A DNA stretch of 64,000 nucleotides from Nocardioides panaciterrulae (GTDB lineage Bacteria > Actinomycetota > Actinomycetes > Propionibacteriales > Nocardioidaceae), in contig NZ_JACCBG010000001.1 of NCBI RefSeq assembly GCF_013409645.1, positions 1,488,001 to 1,552,000 on the forward strand. The letters run 5' to 3'. How positions within the stretch are numbered: position 1 is the first letter of the stretch; each line of letters opens with the position of its first letter. Under the pieces are notes generated by a model that did not search any database, was not told where the DNA came from, and worked only from the letters and a program-made list of their open reading frames with translations. This document shows positions 34,641-45,813 of the stretch, piece after piece. The position numbers were made by a program, and so were the translations under genes.

Positions 34641-36665
34641 GTGATTCGCGGCTACCGACCAGACCTCGACGGCCTCCGCACCGTGGCGGTGTACCTGGTG
34701 CTGCTCTTCCACGCCGGCCTCGGCTGGTTCGCCGGCGGCTTCATCGGGGTCGACCTGTTCTTCTGCCTGTCGGGCTTCCTGGTCTCCAGCGTGCTGCTGG
34801 GTGAGCTGCTCGAGACCGGGAACCTGCAGGTGGGCCGCTTCTACGCCCGACGGGTCCGCCGCCTGCTGCCCGCGGCCGTGGTGGTCGTGGTGGCCACCTG
34901 CCTGGCGTTCACGCTGCTGTGGTCGGTGGTGCTGCGCGCACCCGTCGTGGGTGACGCGATCAGCGCGCTGCTCTACTACGCCAACTGGCACTTCCTCCAG
35001 GCCGCGGGCGACTACTTCGCCACCGGCATCGACAAGAGCCCGTTCCTGCACTTCTGGTCGCTGTCGATCGAGGAGCAGTTCTACGCGTTCTTCCCGCTGC
35101 TGCTGCTCCTGCTGTTCAAGGTCGTCCCGCGCCACCGTCGGCGGCCGACGCTCCTGGGCGTGGTCGGCGTGCTGTTCGCGGCCTCGCTGACCCTCCAACT
35201 CGTCCTCGCTCCGGGCAGCACCGACCGCGCCTACTACGGCACCGACACGCGCCTCTACCAGCTGCTCGCCGGTGCGCTGCTGACGATCTGGCTCTCGGGC
35301 CGGACGCCGGGCGCCCGCCGGGGCGTGGCCGGGGCCGCCGCCGGCCTCGGCATGCTCGGGATCCTGCTGGTCGGCACCGGCGTCCTGGACCTGAACCCCT
35401 CGTGGCGGGGGGTCGGCGCGGTCGTCGCCTCGCTGCTGCTGCTCGGCGGCCTCGCGCACGCCGAGGGCGGCCGGCTCTCGCGGATGCTCTCGGTCAAGCC
35501 GATGGTCTACCTCGGCCGGATCTCCTACGGCACCTACCTGTGGCACTGGCCGGTGATCGTCGCGCTGCGCACGGTCCTGGACACCAGGCCGGTCGTGCTC
35601 GCCGTGCTGGCCTTCGGCCTCTCCACGGGTCTGGCCGCGCTGTCCTTCGAGCTGCTCGAGATGCCGGTCCGCCGCTGGTCGCGGCTGGAGCCGTTCCGGT
35701 GGCGCACGGCGGTCACCGGCGTGGCGCTGAGCGCGCTGGTCGCGGCGTTCGTGGTCCCGGCGATCCTGGAGCAGGACCGCAAGCCGGCGCTCTCCGCCGG
35801 CGGCGGGGCAAGTGCCTCGCTGGTGGCCGACGCCGACCTCGGCCAGAAGCTGCAGCGACCGGTGCCGAAGGCCGACTACGGGGCGCTGAGCAAGCAGTAC
35901 GGCGACCAGAGGTTCTGCGACGCCTCCGACATCTCGGCGTGCCGGGCCGTGCAGGGCTCGGGCCCGACGGTGCTGCTCGTCGGCGACAGCCAGGCCGAGA
36001 CGCTCGTGCCGGTCTTCGAGAAGCTCGCCCGCGAGCACGACTTCTCCCTGGATCTCGACGTGCTCGCCGGCTGTCCCTGGCAGGAGCAGCTGACCAACGC
36101 CAAGCAGTCCGACGGGTCGGCCGCGGACTGCACGAAGGCCCGGGTCGGCTGGTACGACAAGGTGCTGCCGAAGCTGGACCCCGACGTGGTGGTGCTGCTG
36201 GGCCGTCCCCGCGACGACCCGGCGGAGTGGGGCGACCTCGTGGGCCGCCGCGACGGCAAGCAGCTGCCGCTGGAGCAGGCCGTGTGGCGCAGCACCCGGG
36301 AGACCGTGGAGAAGGTCGTCAAGGTCGCGCCCGCGGTGATCGTGCAGCGGCTGATCATGCCCGAGACCTTCAACGCCACCGACTGCCTGGCCGGTGCCAA
36401 GAAGGTGAGCCAGTGCCTGGTCACGGCCCAGCCGAAGCCCTCGGCCACCGACGGCTTCGCGACCACCCTGGCCGCCCAGGACCCCCGGGTGCACACGCTG
36501 GACCTCAACCCGATCTTCTGCCCCACGGCGCCGGTCTGCCTGCCGGTGCGGGACGGCAAGGTGGTCTTCCGCGACGACCACCACTACACGGTCGACTACG
36601 CCATGTCGCAACGCGAGCAGGTCTGGAAGGCGCTGCAGGCGACCGGTGCCCTCGACGGCAGCTGA
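34641..36665 (+). CDS. OafA-type acyltransferase-3/SGNH membrane protein
   Basis: This 674-residue protein has an N-terminal acyltransferase-3 domain of about ten helices ([20 protein letters not shown], with the RxxR-type segment RRVRRLLPA and [12 protein letters not shown]). A C-terminal extracytoplasmic SGNH domain has [11 protein letters not shown] (nucleophile Ser) and [10 protein letters not shown] near the end. Such fusions O-acetylate cell-wall or envelope glycans, moving the acyl group through the membrane domain to the SGNH domain. The start GTG 34641 is set by the -10 and by the conserved YRPDLDG opening. Confidence 0.87.
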   Translation: MIRGYRPDLDGLRTVAVYLVLLFHAGLGWFAGGFIGVDLFFCLSGFLVSSVLLGELLETGNLQVGRFYARRVRRLLPAAVVVVVATCLAFTLLWSVVLRAPVVGDAISALLYYANWHFLQAAGDYFATGIDKSPFLHFWSLSIEEQFYAFFPLLLLLLFKVVPRHRRRPTLLGVVGVLFAASLTLQLVLAPGSTDRAYYGTDTRLYQLLAGALLTIWLSGRTPGARRGVAGAAAGLGMLGILLVGTGVLDLNPSWRGVGAVVASLLLLGGLAHAEGGRLSRMLSVKPMVYLGRISYGTYLWHWPVIVALRTVLDTRPVVLAVLAFGLSTGLAALSFELLEMPVRRWSRLEPFRWRTAVTGVALSALVAAFVVPAILEQDRKPALSAGGGASASLVADADLGQKLQRPVPKADYGALSKQYGDQRFCDASDISACRAVQGSGPTVLLVGDSQAETLVPVFEKLAREHDFSLDLDVLAGCPWQEQLTNAKQSDGSAADCTKARVGWYDKVLPKLDPDVVVLLGRPRDDPAEWGDLVGRRDGKQLPLEQAVWRSTRETVEKVVKVAPAVIVQRLIMPETFNATDCLAGAKKVSQCLVTAQPKPSATDGFATTLAAQDPRVHTLDLNPIFCPTAPVCLPVRDGKVVFRDDHHYTVDYAMSQREQVWKALQATGALDGS

Positions 36666-36712
36666 GAGGCAATTGGTCAGGGCAGCCCCGCCCGGGTGAG
36701 AATGGGTGGGAC

Positions 36713-38599
<1,887 letters not shown>

Positions 38600-38607
38600 C
38601 CGGCGCC

Positions 38608-39528
38608 GTGAGTGTGCACGTCCCCGCCGAGCTGGACCGCAACCGTGCGCTCGGCGCCGACTGGTCGCGCTGGCTGGACCGGCTGCCGGGACTGGCTCGG
38701 GAGCTCCTCGAGGAGTGGGCGCTCACCCGCGACGGCGAGCCGATGCACGGCTTCTGCTCGCTGGTGCTGCCCGTCCGCACCGCCGAGGCCGAGCCGGCCG
38801 TCCTGAAGCTCACCTTCGACGGCGACGACGAGAGCGAGCATGAGGCCCTGGTGCTCCAGCGCGTGGCCGGCGACGGCATGGTCCGGCTGCTCCGCGCCGA
38901 CCCGCGCCGGCGTGCGCTGCTGCTGGAGCGGCTGCACACCGAGGACCTCACCGGGCTGTGGGACCTCGAGGCCTGCGAGGTGGTCGCCGGGCTCTACGGC
39001 CGGCTGCACCTGCCCGCGCTGCCGCAGCTGCGCACGCTGACGTCGTACGTCGACCGGTGGCTGGCCCGGCTCGAGGAGCTGCGGGGCGAGATGCCGGTGC
39101 CGCCGCGGATGGTCGAGCAGGCCCTGCACCTCGGTCGGTCGTTGGTGACCGACGACGCCAGCACCGCCGTGGTCGTGCACGGCGACCTGCACTACGAGAA
39201 CGTCCTCGCCGCCGACCGCGAGCCGTGGCTGGCCATCGACCCCAAGCCGATGAACGGCGACGCGCACTACGAGGTGCCGCCGCTGCTGTGGAACCGGTGG
39301 GACGAGCTGGCCGGGGACCTCCGGGGCGGTCTCAGACGCCGGTTCCACACCGTCGTCGACGCCGCGGGGCTCGACGAGAGCCGGGCCCGCGACTGGACGA
39401 TCGTGCGGATGGTGGTCGACGCGTCGTGGACGGTGGACGACGCGCGGGCGCAGCAGCGTCGGCTGACCCCGTCGGAGCGGCACCGCCTCACCCAGTGCGT
39501 GGCGATCGTCAAGGCCGTCCAGGACTGA
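38608..39528 (+). CDS. Aminoglycoside/hydroxyurea antibiotic kinase-like protein (streptomycin 6-kinase family)
   Basis: This 306-residue APH-fold kinase has VLKLTFDGDDESEHEALVL at the nucleotide-binding Lys/Glu pair, catalytic loop VVHGDLHYENVL and DPKPMNGD with the metal Asp. This DPK segment is typical of the APH(6)/streptomycin kinase-like family. Many such genes in soil Actinobacteria have unknown natural substrates, so resistance is only a possibility. It starts at GTG 38608, eight bases after lepA, with no ribosome site of its own, so it is probably cotranscribed. Confidence 0.82.
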   Translation: MSVHVPAELDRNRALGADWSRWLDRLPGLARELLEEWALTRDGEPMHGFCSLVLPVRTAEAEPAVLKLTFDGDDESEHEALVLQRVAGDGMVRLLRADPRRRALLLERLHTEDLTGLWDLEACEVVAGLYGRLHLPALPQLRTLTSYVDRWLARLEELRGEMPVPPRMVEQALHLGRSLVTDDASTAVVVHGDLHYENVLAADREPWLAIDPKPMNGDAHYEVPPLLWNRWDELAGDLRGGLRRRFHTVVDAAGLDESRARDWTIVRMVVDASWTVDDARAQQRRLTPSERHRLTQCVAIVKAVQD

Positions 39529-39555
39529 CAGGGCGGCCAGGGCGGCCAGGGCGGC
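39529..39555. repeat. Three 9-bp tandem repeats between convergent genes
   Basis: The unit cagggcggc is repeated three times in the 39-bp gap between the kinase and permease stops. Probably a slippage product without function. Confidence 0.5.
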
Positions 39556-39567
39556 CAGGCGGGGCGG

Positions 39568-40854
39568 TCAGGCCAGGTAGCGCACCCAGAACCACGGCAC
39601 CGACACCACCGCGCAGGCGGCGACGACGATCAGGCCGTAGCGGGTGAACTCCCAGAAGCTGATCGGCGTGCCGTACCGCTTGGCCATCCCGAGCACCACC
39701 ACGTTGGCGCTGGCGCCCACCGCGGTCGCGTTGCCGCCGAGGTCGGCCCCCGCCGCCAGCGCCCACCACAGCACGTGGTCGGTGCCGCCGCCGTGCTGCT
39801 GCAGGGCCGCGACCACCGGCGCCATCGTGGCGACGTAGGGGATGTTGTCGACGACCCCCGAGAGCACCATCGAGGCCAGCAGCAGCACGAGCACGGTGGC
39901 CACGAGCTGCCCGCCGGTGGCGTCGACGAGCAGGCCGGCCAGTTCGTCGATGACGCCGGTCTCCACCAGCGCCCCCACCATCACGAAGAGGCCCATGAAG
40001 AAGACCAGGGTCTCCCACTCCACGTCGGCGATGGCCTCCTCGACGGTGACGCTCGAGACGAGCACCAGCAGCCCGGCGCCGAGGAGGGCGACGACCGAGG
40101 GCTCGTAGTGCAGCACCGGGTGCAGCACGAAGCCGACCAGCACCAGCGCCAGCACGACCAGGCTCTGCACGAGCAGGCGACGGTCCCGGATCGCCTCGCG
40201 CTCGGAGAGCGCCATCACCTCGGCCACCAGCTCGGGGTGGTAGCGGAAGGCGCCGCGGAACAGCCACCGGCACAGCGCGATGAGCACGACCATCAGCACC
40301 AGCACGAGCGGCAGCAGGTGCTCGAGGAAGTCGTTGAAGGTCAGCCCGGCCCGACTGGCGATGATGATGTTGGGCGGGTCGCCGATCAGGGTGGCGGTGC
40401 CGCCGATGTTCGCCGCCATCACCTCAGCGATGAGGTACGGCGTGACCGGCAGCGCGAGCCGCTCGCAGAGCAGGAAGGTGACCGGGGCGATCAGCAGCAC
40501 CGTGGTGACGTTGTCGAGCAGCGCGGAGGCGGTCGCGGTGATGACCAGCAGCATCACCAGGATCGCGAACGGCCGGCCCCGGGCCCGCTTGGCGGCGTGG
40601 ATGGCCAGTGCCTCGAACAACCCGGTCTGCTTGACGACGCCGACGATGACCATCATCCCGAACAGCAGGAAGACGACGTTCCAGTCGATGCCGGTGTCCC
40701 TGGAGTAGAACGCGGCCTGGCCGTCGGTCAGGCCCAGCAGCAGCATCAGCGACGCGCCCCCGAGGGCGGCGGCCACCCGGTGCACCCGTTCGGTGGCGAT
40801 CAGGACGTAGGCCCCGACGAAGACGGCCAGGGCGGCCACGTGGGTCAGCGTCAC
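39568..40854 (-). CDS. ArsB/NhaD-type ion or anion permease (SLC13-like)
   Basis: This 428-residue integral membrane protein has about eleven to twelve helices in two related halves. Motifs typical of the ArsB/NhaD/P-protein family are seen: NVVFLLFGMMVIVGVVKQTG, ALLDNVTTVLLIAPV, GDPPNIIIAS in the first half and VVDNIPYVATMAPV with GADLGGNATAVGASANVV in the second. Possible substrates are Na+/H+, arsenite or tellurite-like anions. No arsenic genes are nearby. It follows a CBS protein after four bases in one operon, which may gate or sense for it. Confidence 0.85.
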   Translation of the reverse strand: MTLTHVAALAVFVGAYVLIATERVHRVAAALGGASLMLLLGLTDGQAAFYSRDTGIDWNVVFLLFGMMVIVGVVKQTGLFEALAIHAAKRARGRPFAILVMLLVITATASALLDNVTTVLLIAPVTFLLCERLALPVTPYLIAEVMAANIGGTATLIGDPPNIIIASRAGLTFNDFLEHLLPLVLVLMVVLIALCRWLFRGAFRYHPELVAEVMALSEREAIRDRRLLVQSLVVLALVLVGFVLHPVLHYEPSVVALLGAGLLVLVSSVTVEEAIADVEWETLVFFMGLFVMVGALVETGVIDELAGLLVDATGGQLVATVLVLLLASMVLSGVVDNIPYVATMAPVVAALQQHGGGTDHVLWWALAAGADLGGNATAVGASANVVVLGMAKRYGTPISFWEFTRYGLIVVAACAVVSVPWFWVRYLA

Positions 40855-40858
40855 CGGC

Positions 40859-41302
40859 TCAGCCGACCAGCGTCTCGAGCAGCCGGGAGGCGGTGATCAC
40901 GCCCTGCAGGACCCCGAGCCGGTCCACGACCACGAGCAGCGGGCTGTGCAGCTGGGCCATCACGGCCGCGCACTCCAGCACGGTCGCCTCGGGTGCGACC
41001 TTCGGCAGCTCGGTGCGCCGGTCCCGGGGCAGCAGGTCACCGACGCTCTTCCCGGCCAGCCGGGCGAGGGAGGTGTCGGCGGACCTCTCGTCCATCGCCC
41101 GCACCAGGGAGGGGTCCTCCTGGAGATAGCCCGGGATCAGGAAGTTCAGCACCTGCGATCCCGGCAGCACCGTGAACGGCCGGCCCTGGTCGACCACCAC
41201 CACGGCCGGCCGGCGGTCGGTCCCGATCATCCGCGCGGCCTCCAGCGCGGGGGCGGTCACGTCGATCGAGGGGTAGTCCTCGGCGAGGTCCTGCGCTCTC
41301 AT
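40859..41302 (-). CDS. CBS-domain pair protein
   Basis: This 147-residue protein consists almost entirely of two CBS repeats (PSIDVTAPALEAARMIGTDRRPAVVVVD and PKVAPEATVLECAAVMAQLHSPLLVVVD). CBS pairs bind adenosine nucleotides or sense ionic strength. It is the first gene of a two-gene unit with the ArsB/NhaD-type permease. TAGGGT lies 7 nt before the ATG, so it is probably leaderless. Confidence 0.85.
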   Translation of the reverse strand: MRAQDLAEDYPSIDVTAPALEAARMIGTDRRPAVVVVDQGRPFTVLPGSQVLNFLIPGYLQEDPSLVRAMDERSADTSLARLAGKSVGDLLPRDRRTELPKVAPEATVLECAAVMAQLHSPLLVVVDRLGVLQGVITASRLLETLVG

Positions 41303-41309
41303 CCTGCAC

Positions 41310-41315
41310 ACCCTA
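41310..41315 (-). promoter_or_regulatory. Leaderless-type -10 box of the CBS-permease unit
   Basis: TAGGGT on the minus strand, 7 nt upstream of ATG 41302, inside the palindrome CCCTAGGG. Confidence 0.45.
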
Positions 41316-41353
41316 GGGTGTGGCGGGAGTTGGCCGTGGGGCGCGTCCACGGT

Positions 41354-41359
41354 GACAAT
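41354..41359 (+). promoter_or_regulatory. Leaderless-type -10 box of the MOSC gene
   Basis: GACAAT ends 6 nt before ATG 41366. No ribosome site is present. Confidence 0.4.
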
Positions 41360-41365
41360 CCGGTC

Positions 41366-42031
41366 ATGCCCAGCGTCCTCTCCGTCAACGTCGGCCGGCC
41401 CCGGGAGGCGGCCTGGGCCGGCATCGGCCGGACCTCGATCGACAAGCGCCCGGTCACCGGCCCGGTGCTCGCCCGGCGGCTCGGCCTGGACGGGGACCGG
41501 GTCTCCGACACCCGCCACCACGGAGGCGCCGACCAGGCGGTCTACGCCTTCGCCCGCGAGGACCTCGACGGCTGGGCCGACGCGCTCGGCCTGGAGGTCC
41601 CGGACGGGCAGTTCGGCGAGAACCTGACCACCCTCGGGCTCGACGTCAACGCCGCCGAGCTCGGCGAGCGGTGGCTGGTCGGGGACGCGGTGCTCGAGGT
41701 CGCCGCGGTGCGGATCCCCTGCAACGACTTCAAGACCTGGATGGGCCGCTGCGGCTACGACGATCGCGCCTGGGTGCGGCGGTTCACCGAGGAGCAGGCG
41801 CCGGGGGCCTACCTGCGGGTGGTGGTCGAGGGCGAGCTGCGCGCCGGCGACAAGGTGACCGTCGTGCACCGTCCCGGTCACGGCGTCACCGTGCGCACGA
41901 TGTTCCGGGCGTTGACCACGGACCGATCCCTGCTGCCGGAGCTGCTCCGGGTGGACGGCCTGGCGGCGAAGTCGCGGGCCAGGGCGGAGGCCTACGTCGC
42001 GGGCACCACCGGTTCGGCTACCGGGGCGTAA
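41366..42031 (+). CDS. MOSC-domain protein (YiiM-like)
   Basis: This 221-residue protein has the YiiM arrangement: an opening VLSVNVGRPRE beta-strand region, the HHGGADQAVYAF motif, GENLTTLG, and the catalytic-type Cys in RIPCNDFKTW, with a C-terminal 3-alpha region (FRALTTDRSLLPELLRVD). MOSC proteins use molybdenum cofactor to reduce N-hydroxylated compounds such as 6-hydroxylaminopurine. Single gene. Confidence 0.85.
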   Translation: MPSVLSVNVGRPREAAWAGIGRTSIDKRPVTGPVLARRLGLDGDRVSDTRHHGGADQAVYAFAREDLDGWADALGLEVPDGQFGENLTTLGLDVNAAELGERWLVGDAVLEVAAVRIPCNDFKTWMGRCGYDDRAWVRRFTEEQAPGAYLRVVVEGELRAGDKVTVVHRPGHGVTVRTMFRALTTDRSLLPELLRVDGLAAKSRARAEAYVAGTTGSATGA

Positions 42032-42041
42032 CGTGTTGTTC

Positions 42042-42047
42042 TAGGTT
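42042..42047 (+). promoter_or_regulatory. Possible -10 box of the acyl-CoA synthetase gene
   Basis: TAGGTT in an AT-richer patch 62 nt before the ATG. The leader carries AGGAG 6 nt before the start. No clear -35. Confidence 0.35.
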
Positions 42048-42108
42048 TACTGGCACGGACGCCCGCTGCCGGGCCGTCCCGTCCTGACCGCCGCCACGCA
42101 GGAGTGTC

Positions 42109-43929
42109 ATGCCGATCAACTACGACACCAGCTTCCTCGACCGACTGGCCCCCAACGTGGCCGTCCAGTTCCTCGACCGGGTGGCCGCCAGCCCGGACGC
42201 CGAGGCCTACCGCTACCCCGAGGGCGCCGGCTGGGCGTCGATGACCTGGCGCGAGGCGGGGGAGCGGGTCTCCGTGTTCGCCGCCGGGCTGCTCGCCCTC
42301 GGGATCGAGCCGGAGCAGCGGGTCGGCATCCTGTCGGCGACCCGGTACGAGTGGATCCTGGCCGATCTCGCGGTCATGTGTGCCGGGGGAGCGACCACGA
42401 CGGTCTACCCGAGCACGAACGCCGCCGACACGGCGTACATCCTCAGCGACTCCGAGTGCCGGGTGGTCTTCGCCGAGGACGACGAGCAGGTCGCCAAGCT
42501 CAAGGAGCACAAGGCCGAGCTGCCGCACCTGCTGCGCGTGGTCACCTTCGACGGCACCACCGACGACAGCTGGGTGATCAACCTCGCCAAGCTGACCGAG
42601 ATGGGCGAGCAGTACCTCGCCGAGCACCCGGACGTGATCGCCCAGACCGCGAAGGCGATCGCCCCCGACCAGCTGGCCACGCTGATCTACACCTCCGGCA
42701 CCACCGGTCGGCCCAAGGGCGTGCGGCTGCAGCACCGCTCCTGGGTCTACGAGGGCGCCTCGATCCAGGTGCAGGACATCCTCCATGAGGACGACCTGCA
42801 GTTCCTGTGGCTGCCGATGGCGCACTCGTTCGGCAAGGTGCTGCTCTCCACCCAGCTCGCCTGCGGGTTCGCGACCGCCATCGACGGCCGCGTCGACAAG
42901 ATCGTGGAGAACCTCGGCGTGGTGAAGCCGACCTTCATGGGCGCCGCGCCCCGCATCTTCGAGAAGGCGCACGCGCGGATCGTGACCATGCAGCAGAGCG
43001 AGGGCGGCCCCAAGGAGAAGATCTTCGACCGGGCCTTCGCCGTGGGCCTCGAGGTCGAGCGGCGGCGCGCCGAGGGCCGGATGGTCCCGCCGCACCTGCG
43101 GCTGCAGCACGCGCTGTTCGACCGCCTGGTCTTCAGCAAGATCCGCGAGCGCTTCGGCGGCCGGGTCCGGTTCTTCATCTCCGGTGCCGCCGCGCTCAAC
43201 CAGGACATCGCGCACTGGTTCAACGCCGCGGGGATCTTGATCCTGGAGGGCTACGGGCTGACCGAGAGCTCCGCGGGGTCGTTCGTGAACCATCCCCGCG
43301 ACTACCGGATCGGCACGGTGGGTCCGGTGCTGCCGGGCAGCGAGGTCCGGCTGGGCGACGGCGACGAGATCCAGATCAAGGGTCCCGGGGTGATGGAGGG
43401 CTACCACAACCTGCCCGAGGAGACCGCGAAGACGCTCACCCAGGACGGCTGGCTGCGCACGGGGGACAAGGGCAGCCTGGACGCCGACGGCTTCCTCACG
43501 ATCACCGGCAGGATCAAGGACCTGTTCAAGACCTCCGGCGGCAAGTACATCGCGCCCTCTGCGATCGAGTCGAAGTTCAAGGCGGTCTGCCCCTACGCCA
43601 GCCAGTTCATGGTGTTCGGCAGCGAGCGCAACTACTGCGTGGCGCTGGTCACCCTCGACCCGGAGGCGCTCGAGGGCTGGGCCGAGGAGAACGGCGTGGC
43701 CGGGAAGTCCTACACCGACCTGGTCCGGTCCGCGAAGGTGCGCAGCCTGGTCCAGGGCTACGTCGACGAGCTGAACTCCCGGCTGAACCGCTGGGAGACC
43801 ATCAAGAAGTGGGACCTGCTCGACCACGACCTGACCGTGGAGTCCGGTGAGCTCACCCCGTCGATGAAGGTCAAGCGCAACGTCGTCGGGGCCAACTACC
43901 AGGAGCAGATCGACGCGATGTACGCCTGA
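42109..43929 (+). CDS. Long-chain acyl-CoA synthetase (FadD15-like)
   Basis: This 606-residue ANL enzyme has P-loop YTSGTTGRPKG, the long-chain linker region, A5 EGYGLTESSAG, GWLRTGDKG and FKTSGGKYIAPSAIE, ending with the VESGELTPSMKVKRN segment that replaces the usual GK motif in this subfamily. It activates long-chain fatty acids with ATP and CoA. The opening NVAVQFLDRVAASPDAEAYR is typical of AMP-dependent synthetases of the FadD15 type. Single gene with its own leader. Confidence 0.9.
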   Translation: MPINYDTSFLDRLAPNVAVQFLDRVAASPDAEAYRYPEGAGWASMTWREAGERVSVFAAGLLALGIEPEQRVGILSATRYEWILADLAVMCAGGATTTVYPSTNAADTAYILSDSECRVVFAEDDEQVAKLKEHKAELPHLLRVVTFDGTTDDSWVINLAKLTEMGEQYLAEHPDVIAQTAKAIAPDQLATLIYTSGTTGRPKGVRLQHRSWVYEGASIQVQDILHEDDLQFLWLPMAHSFGKVLLSTQLACGFATAIDGRVDKIVENLGVVKPTFMGAAPRIFEKAHARIVTMQQSEGGPKEKIFDRAFAVGLEVERRRAEGRMVPPHLRLQHALFDRLVFSKIRERFGGRVRFFISGAAALNQDIAHWFNAAGILILEGYGLTESSAGSFVNHPRDYRIGTVGPVLPGSEVRLGDGDEIQIKGPGVMEGYHNLPEETAKTLTQDGWLRTGDKGSLDADGFLTITGRIKDLFKTSGGKYIAPSAIESKFKAVCPYASQFMVFGSERNYCVALVTLDPEALEGWAEENGVAGKSYTDLVRSAKVRSLVQGYVDELNSRLNRWETIKKWDLLDHDLTVESGELTPSMKVKRNVVGANYQEQIDAMYA

Positions 43930-43955
43930 GCCGGCGGGCTTGGGAGGATGGGGGC

Positions 43956-45191
43956 GTGCCCCCCTCCACCCTGCCCGCCGGTGAGCCGGTGCCCGACGAC
44001 GGGGCGCTGCCGCCGGAGGCGCTCGCGGAGTGCGGCGAGCGCCCGTTCGGGTTCTACGTGCACGTGCCGTTCTGCACGGTGCGGTGCGGCTACTGCGACT
44101 TCAACACCTACACGCTCGAGGAGCTGGGTGGTGCCGGCGCGGCGCCGGGCGCGTCGCGAGCCTCGTACGCCGAGGCCGCGATCGCGGAGGTGCGCCGGGC
44201 CCGGGCGGTGCTCGGCGCACGCGAGCTGCCGGTCTCCACGGTGTTCTTCGGCGGGGGCACCCCGACCCTGCTGCCGTCGGCGGACCTGGCCGCCGTGGTC
44301 GCGGCGATCGACGCGGAGTTCGGCCTGGCCCCGGGTGCGGAGGTGACCACCGAGTCCAACCCCGACAGCGTCACCGCGGCCGACCTCGAGGCCCTGCGCG
44401 AGGGCGGGATCAGCCGGATCTCGTTCGGCATGCAGTCCGCCGTCGCCCACGTGCTGCGCACCCTCGACCGCACCCACGACCCGCGCCGCGTGCCGTCGGT
44501 CGTGCAGTGGGCGCGGGCGGCGGGCTTCGACCAGGTCAGCCTGGACCTCATCTACGGCACCCCGGGGGAGTCGCTCGCCGACTGGGAGGCCTCGGTGGAC
44601 GCGGCCCTGGCGTGCGCGCCCGACCACGTCTCGGCGTACGCCCTGATCGTGGAGGAGGGCACCGCGCTGGCGCGGCAGGTCCGCCGCGGCGAGGTGCCGA
44701 TGCCCGACGACGACGACCTCGCCGACAAGTACCTCGCCGCCGACGAGCGGCTCGAGGCCGCCGGCCTGGGCTGGTACGAGGTGTCGAACTGGGCGCGCGA
44801 CGCCTCGAGCCGCTGTCGGCACAACATGCTCTACTGGACCGGTGCCGACTGGTGGGGGGTCGGCCCCGGCGCGCACTCGCACGTGGGCGGCGTGCGCTGG
44901 TGGAACGTCAAGCACCCCGCGGCGTACGCCGACCGGCTGGCCGCCGACCGCAGCCCCGCCCACGCCCGCGAGGTGCTCGACGAGGAGACCCGGCGGGTCG
45001 AGCGGGTGCTGCTCGAGGTGCGGCTGCGCGACGGGCTGCCGCTCGACGCGCTCGACGCCGCCGGCCGGGCGGCCGTCCCGGACCTCGTGCGGCGTGGGCT
45101 GCTGGTGCCGCCGGCCGGCGCCGGCCGGCTGGTGCTCACCCGTACCGGGCGGCTGCTCGCCGACGCGGTCGTGCGCGACCTGCTCGGCTGA
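43956..45191 (+). CDS. hemW: Radical SAM heme chaperone HemW
   Basis: This 411-residue radical SAM protein has cluster motif CTVRCGYCDF (CxxxCxxC), the GGGTPTLL segment and a C-terminal domain. The HNMLYW motif (HNxxYW) is typical of HemW rather than coproporphyrinogen oxidase HemN. HemW is thought to deliver heme to respiratory targets. Position before hrcA matches other Actinobacteria. GTG 43956 is used, with GAGGAT six bases upstream that could be a poor -10 or a ribosome site. Confidence 0.88.
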   Translation: MPPSTLPAGEPVPDDGALPPEALAECGERPFGFYVHVPFCTVRCGYCDFNTYTLEELGGAGAAPGASRASYAEAAIAEVRRARAVLGARELPVSTVFFGGGTPTLLPSADLAAVVAAIDAEFGLAPGAEVTTESNPDSVTAADLEALREGGISRISFGMQSAVAHVLRTLDRTHDPRRVPSVVQWARAAGFDQVSLDLIYGTPGESLADWEASVDAALACAPDHVSAYALIVEEGTALARQVRRGEVPMPDDDDLADKYLAADERLEAAGLGWYEVSNWARDASSRCRHNMLYWTGADWWGVGPGAHSHVGGVRWWNVKHPAAYADRLAADRSPAHAREVLDEETRRVERVLLEVRLRDGLPLDALDAAGRAAVPDLVRRGLLVPPAGAGRLVLTRTGRLLADAVVRDLLG

Positions 45192-45212
45192 CGCCTGGCG
45201 GCGACCGTCAGC
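45187..45212. terminator. Hairpin overlapping the stops of convergent hemW and DUF4870 gene
   Basis: GCTGACG (45187-45193) pairs with CGTCAGC (45206-45212) across a 12-nt loop and includes both stop codons. It is short and lacks T tracts, so termination is only possible. Confidence 0.35.
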
Positions 45213-45729
45213 TGACCATCCGGATGGTCAGCGGGTAGTGGTACTCCTCGCCCTGCCCGGCGCGCACCGCGGCGAGGATGGTGAAGACCAGCCAGACCAC
45301 GCCGACGATCGGCAGCAGCAGGAAGCCGATCAGCACCAGGCACAGCGCCAGCGACACGATCCCGTAGATCAGGATCGACAGCTGGAAGTTCAGCGACTCC
45401 ACCGCCTGCCGGCGCACGTAGGCCGACTGCGTGCCCTTGGTGAGCATTACGATCAGCGGCCCGAGGAACGCCAGCGCCACGAACGCGGCGACCAGGGCGC
45501 TCCAGTGGGCGGCCGAGCCCCAGGTGATCTCGTCCTGGGACAGCGGGCCGGGGCCGCCGTACGGCGGCTGGCCGTACGGCGGTTGGGCGGGCTGGCCGTA
45601 CTGGCCGTACTGCCCGTACTGCCCGTACTGCCCGTACTGGCCGGGCGGCGGGGGAGGCGTCGGCCCCAGGCCCGGTTGCCCCTGCGGCGGCTGGTCCTCA
45701 GGGTGTCCTGGACGGTTCGGATCGCTCAT
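45208..45729 (-). CDS. DUF4870 membrane protein with GlnTyrGly repeat tail
   Basis: This 173-residue protein has a Pro/Gln/Gly-rich cytoplasmic N-terminus with five QYG repeats (about residues 31-45), then about three hydrophobic helices. It ends with HYPLTIRMVS, the usual DUF4870 (Tic20-like) ending. Function unknown. ATG 45729 follows GGGGG by 6 nt. The low-complexity N-terminus may mediate protein contact. Confidence 0.8.
   Translation of the reverse strand: MSDPNRPGHPEDQPPQGQPGLGPTPPPPPGQYGQYGQYGQYGQYGQPAQPPYGQPPYGGPGPLSQDEITWGSAAHWSALVAAFVALAFLGPLIVMLTKGTQSAYVRRQAVESLNFQLSILIYGIVSLALCLVLIGFLLLPIVGVVWLVFTILAAVRAGQGEEYHYPLTIRMVS
45596..45640 (-). repeat. Five 9-bp tandem repeats coding for QYG
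   Basis: Five units of ccgtactgc/g (plus strand) encode consecutive Gln-Tyr-Gly on the minus strand. In-frame repeat number change by slippage is likely between strains. Confidence 0.8.
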
Positions 45730-45813
45730 CACGTGCCCCCAATCTCGGCGGATGCCGGTGTGCGGGTCAGGACCCGTCCGATCCACGGTAACCGGGAACC
45801 GCCCGCCCCGGGC

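Noticed and set aside
42032..42047. KstR-like site AACGTGTT before the acyl-CoA synthetase
   Set aside because: Only the AACNNGTT core is present. Both outer T and A positions are wrong, so it is likely chance.
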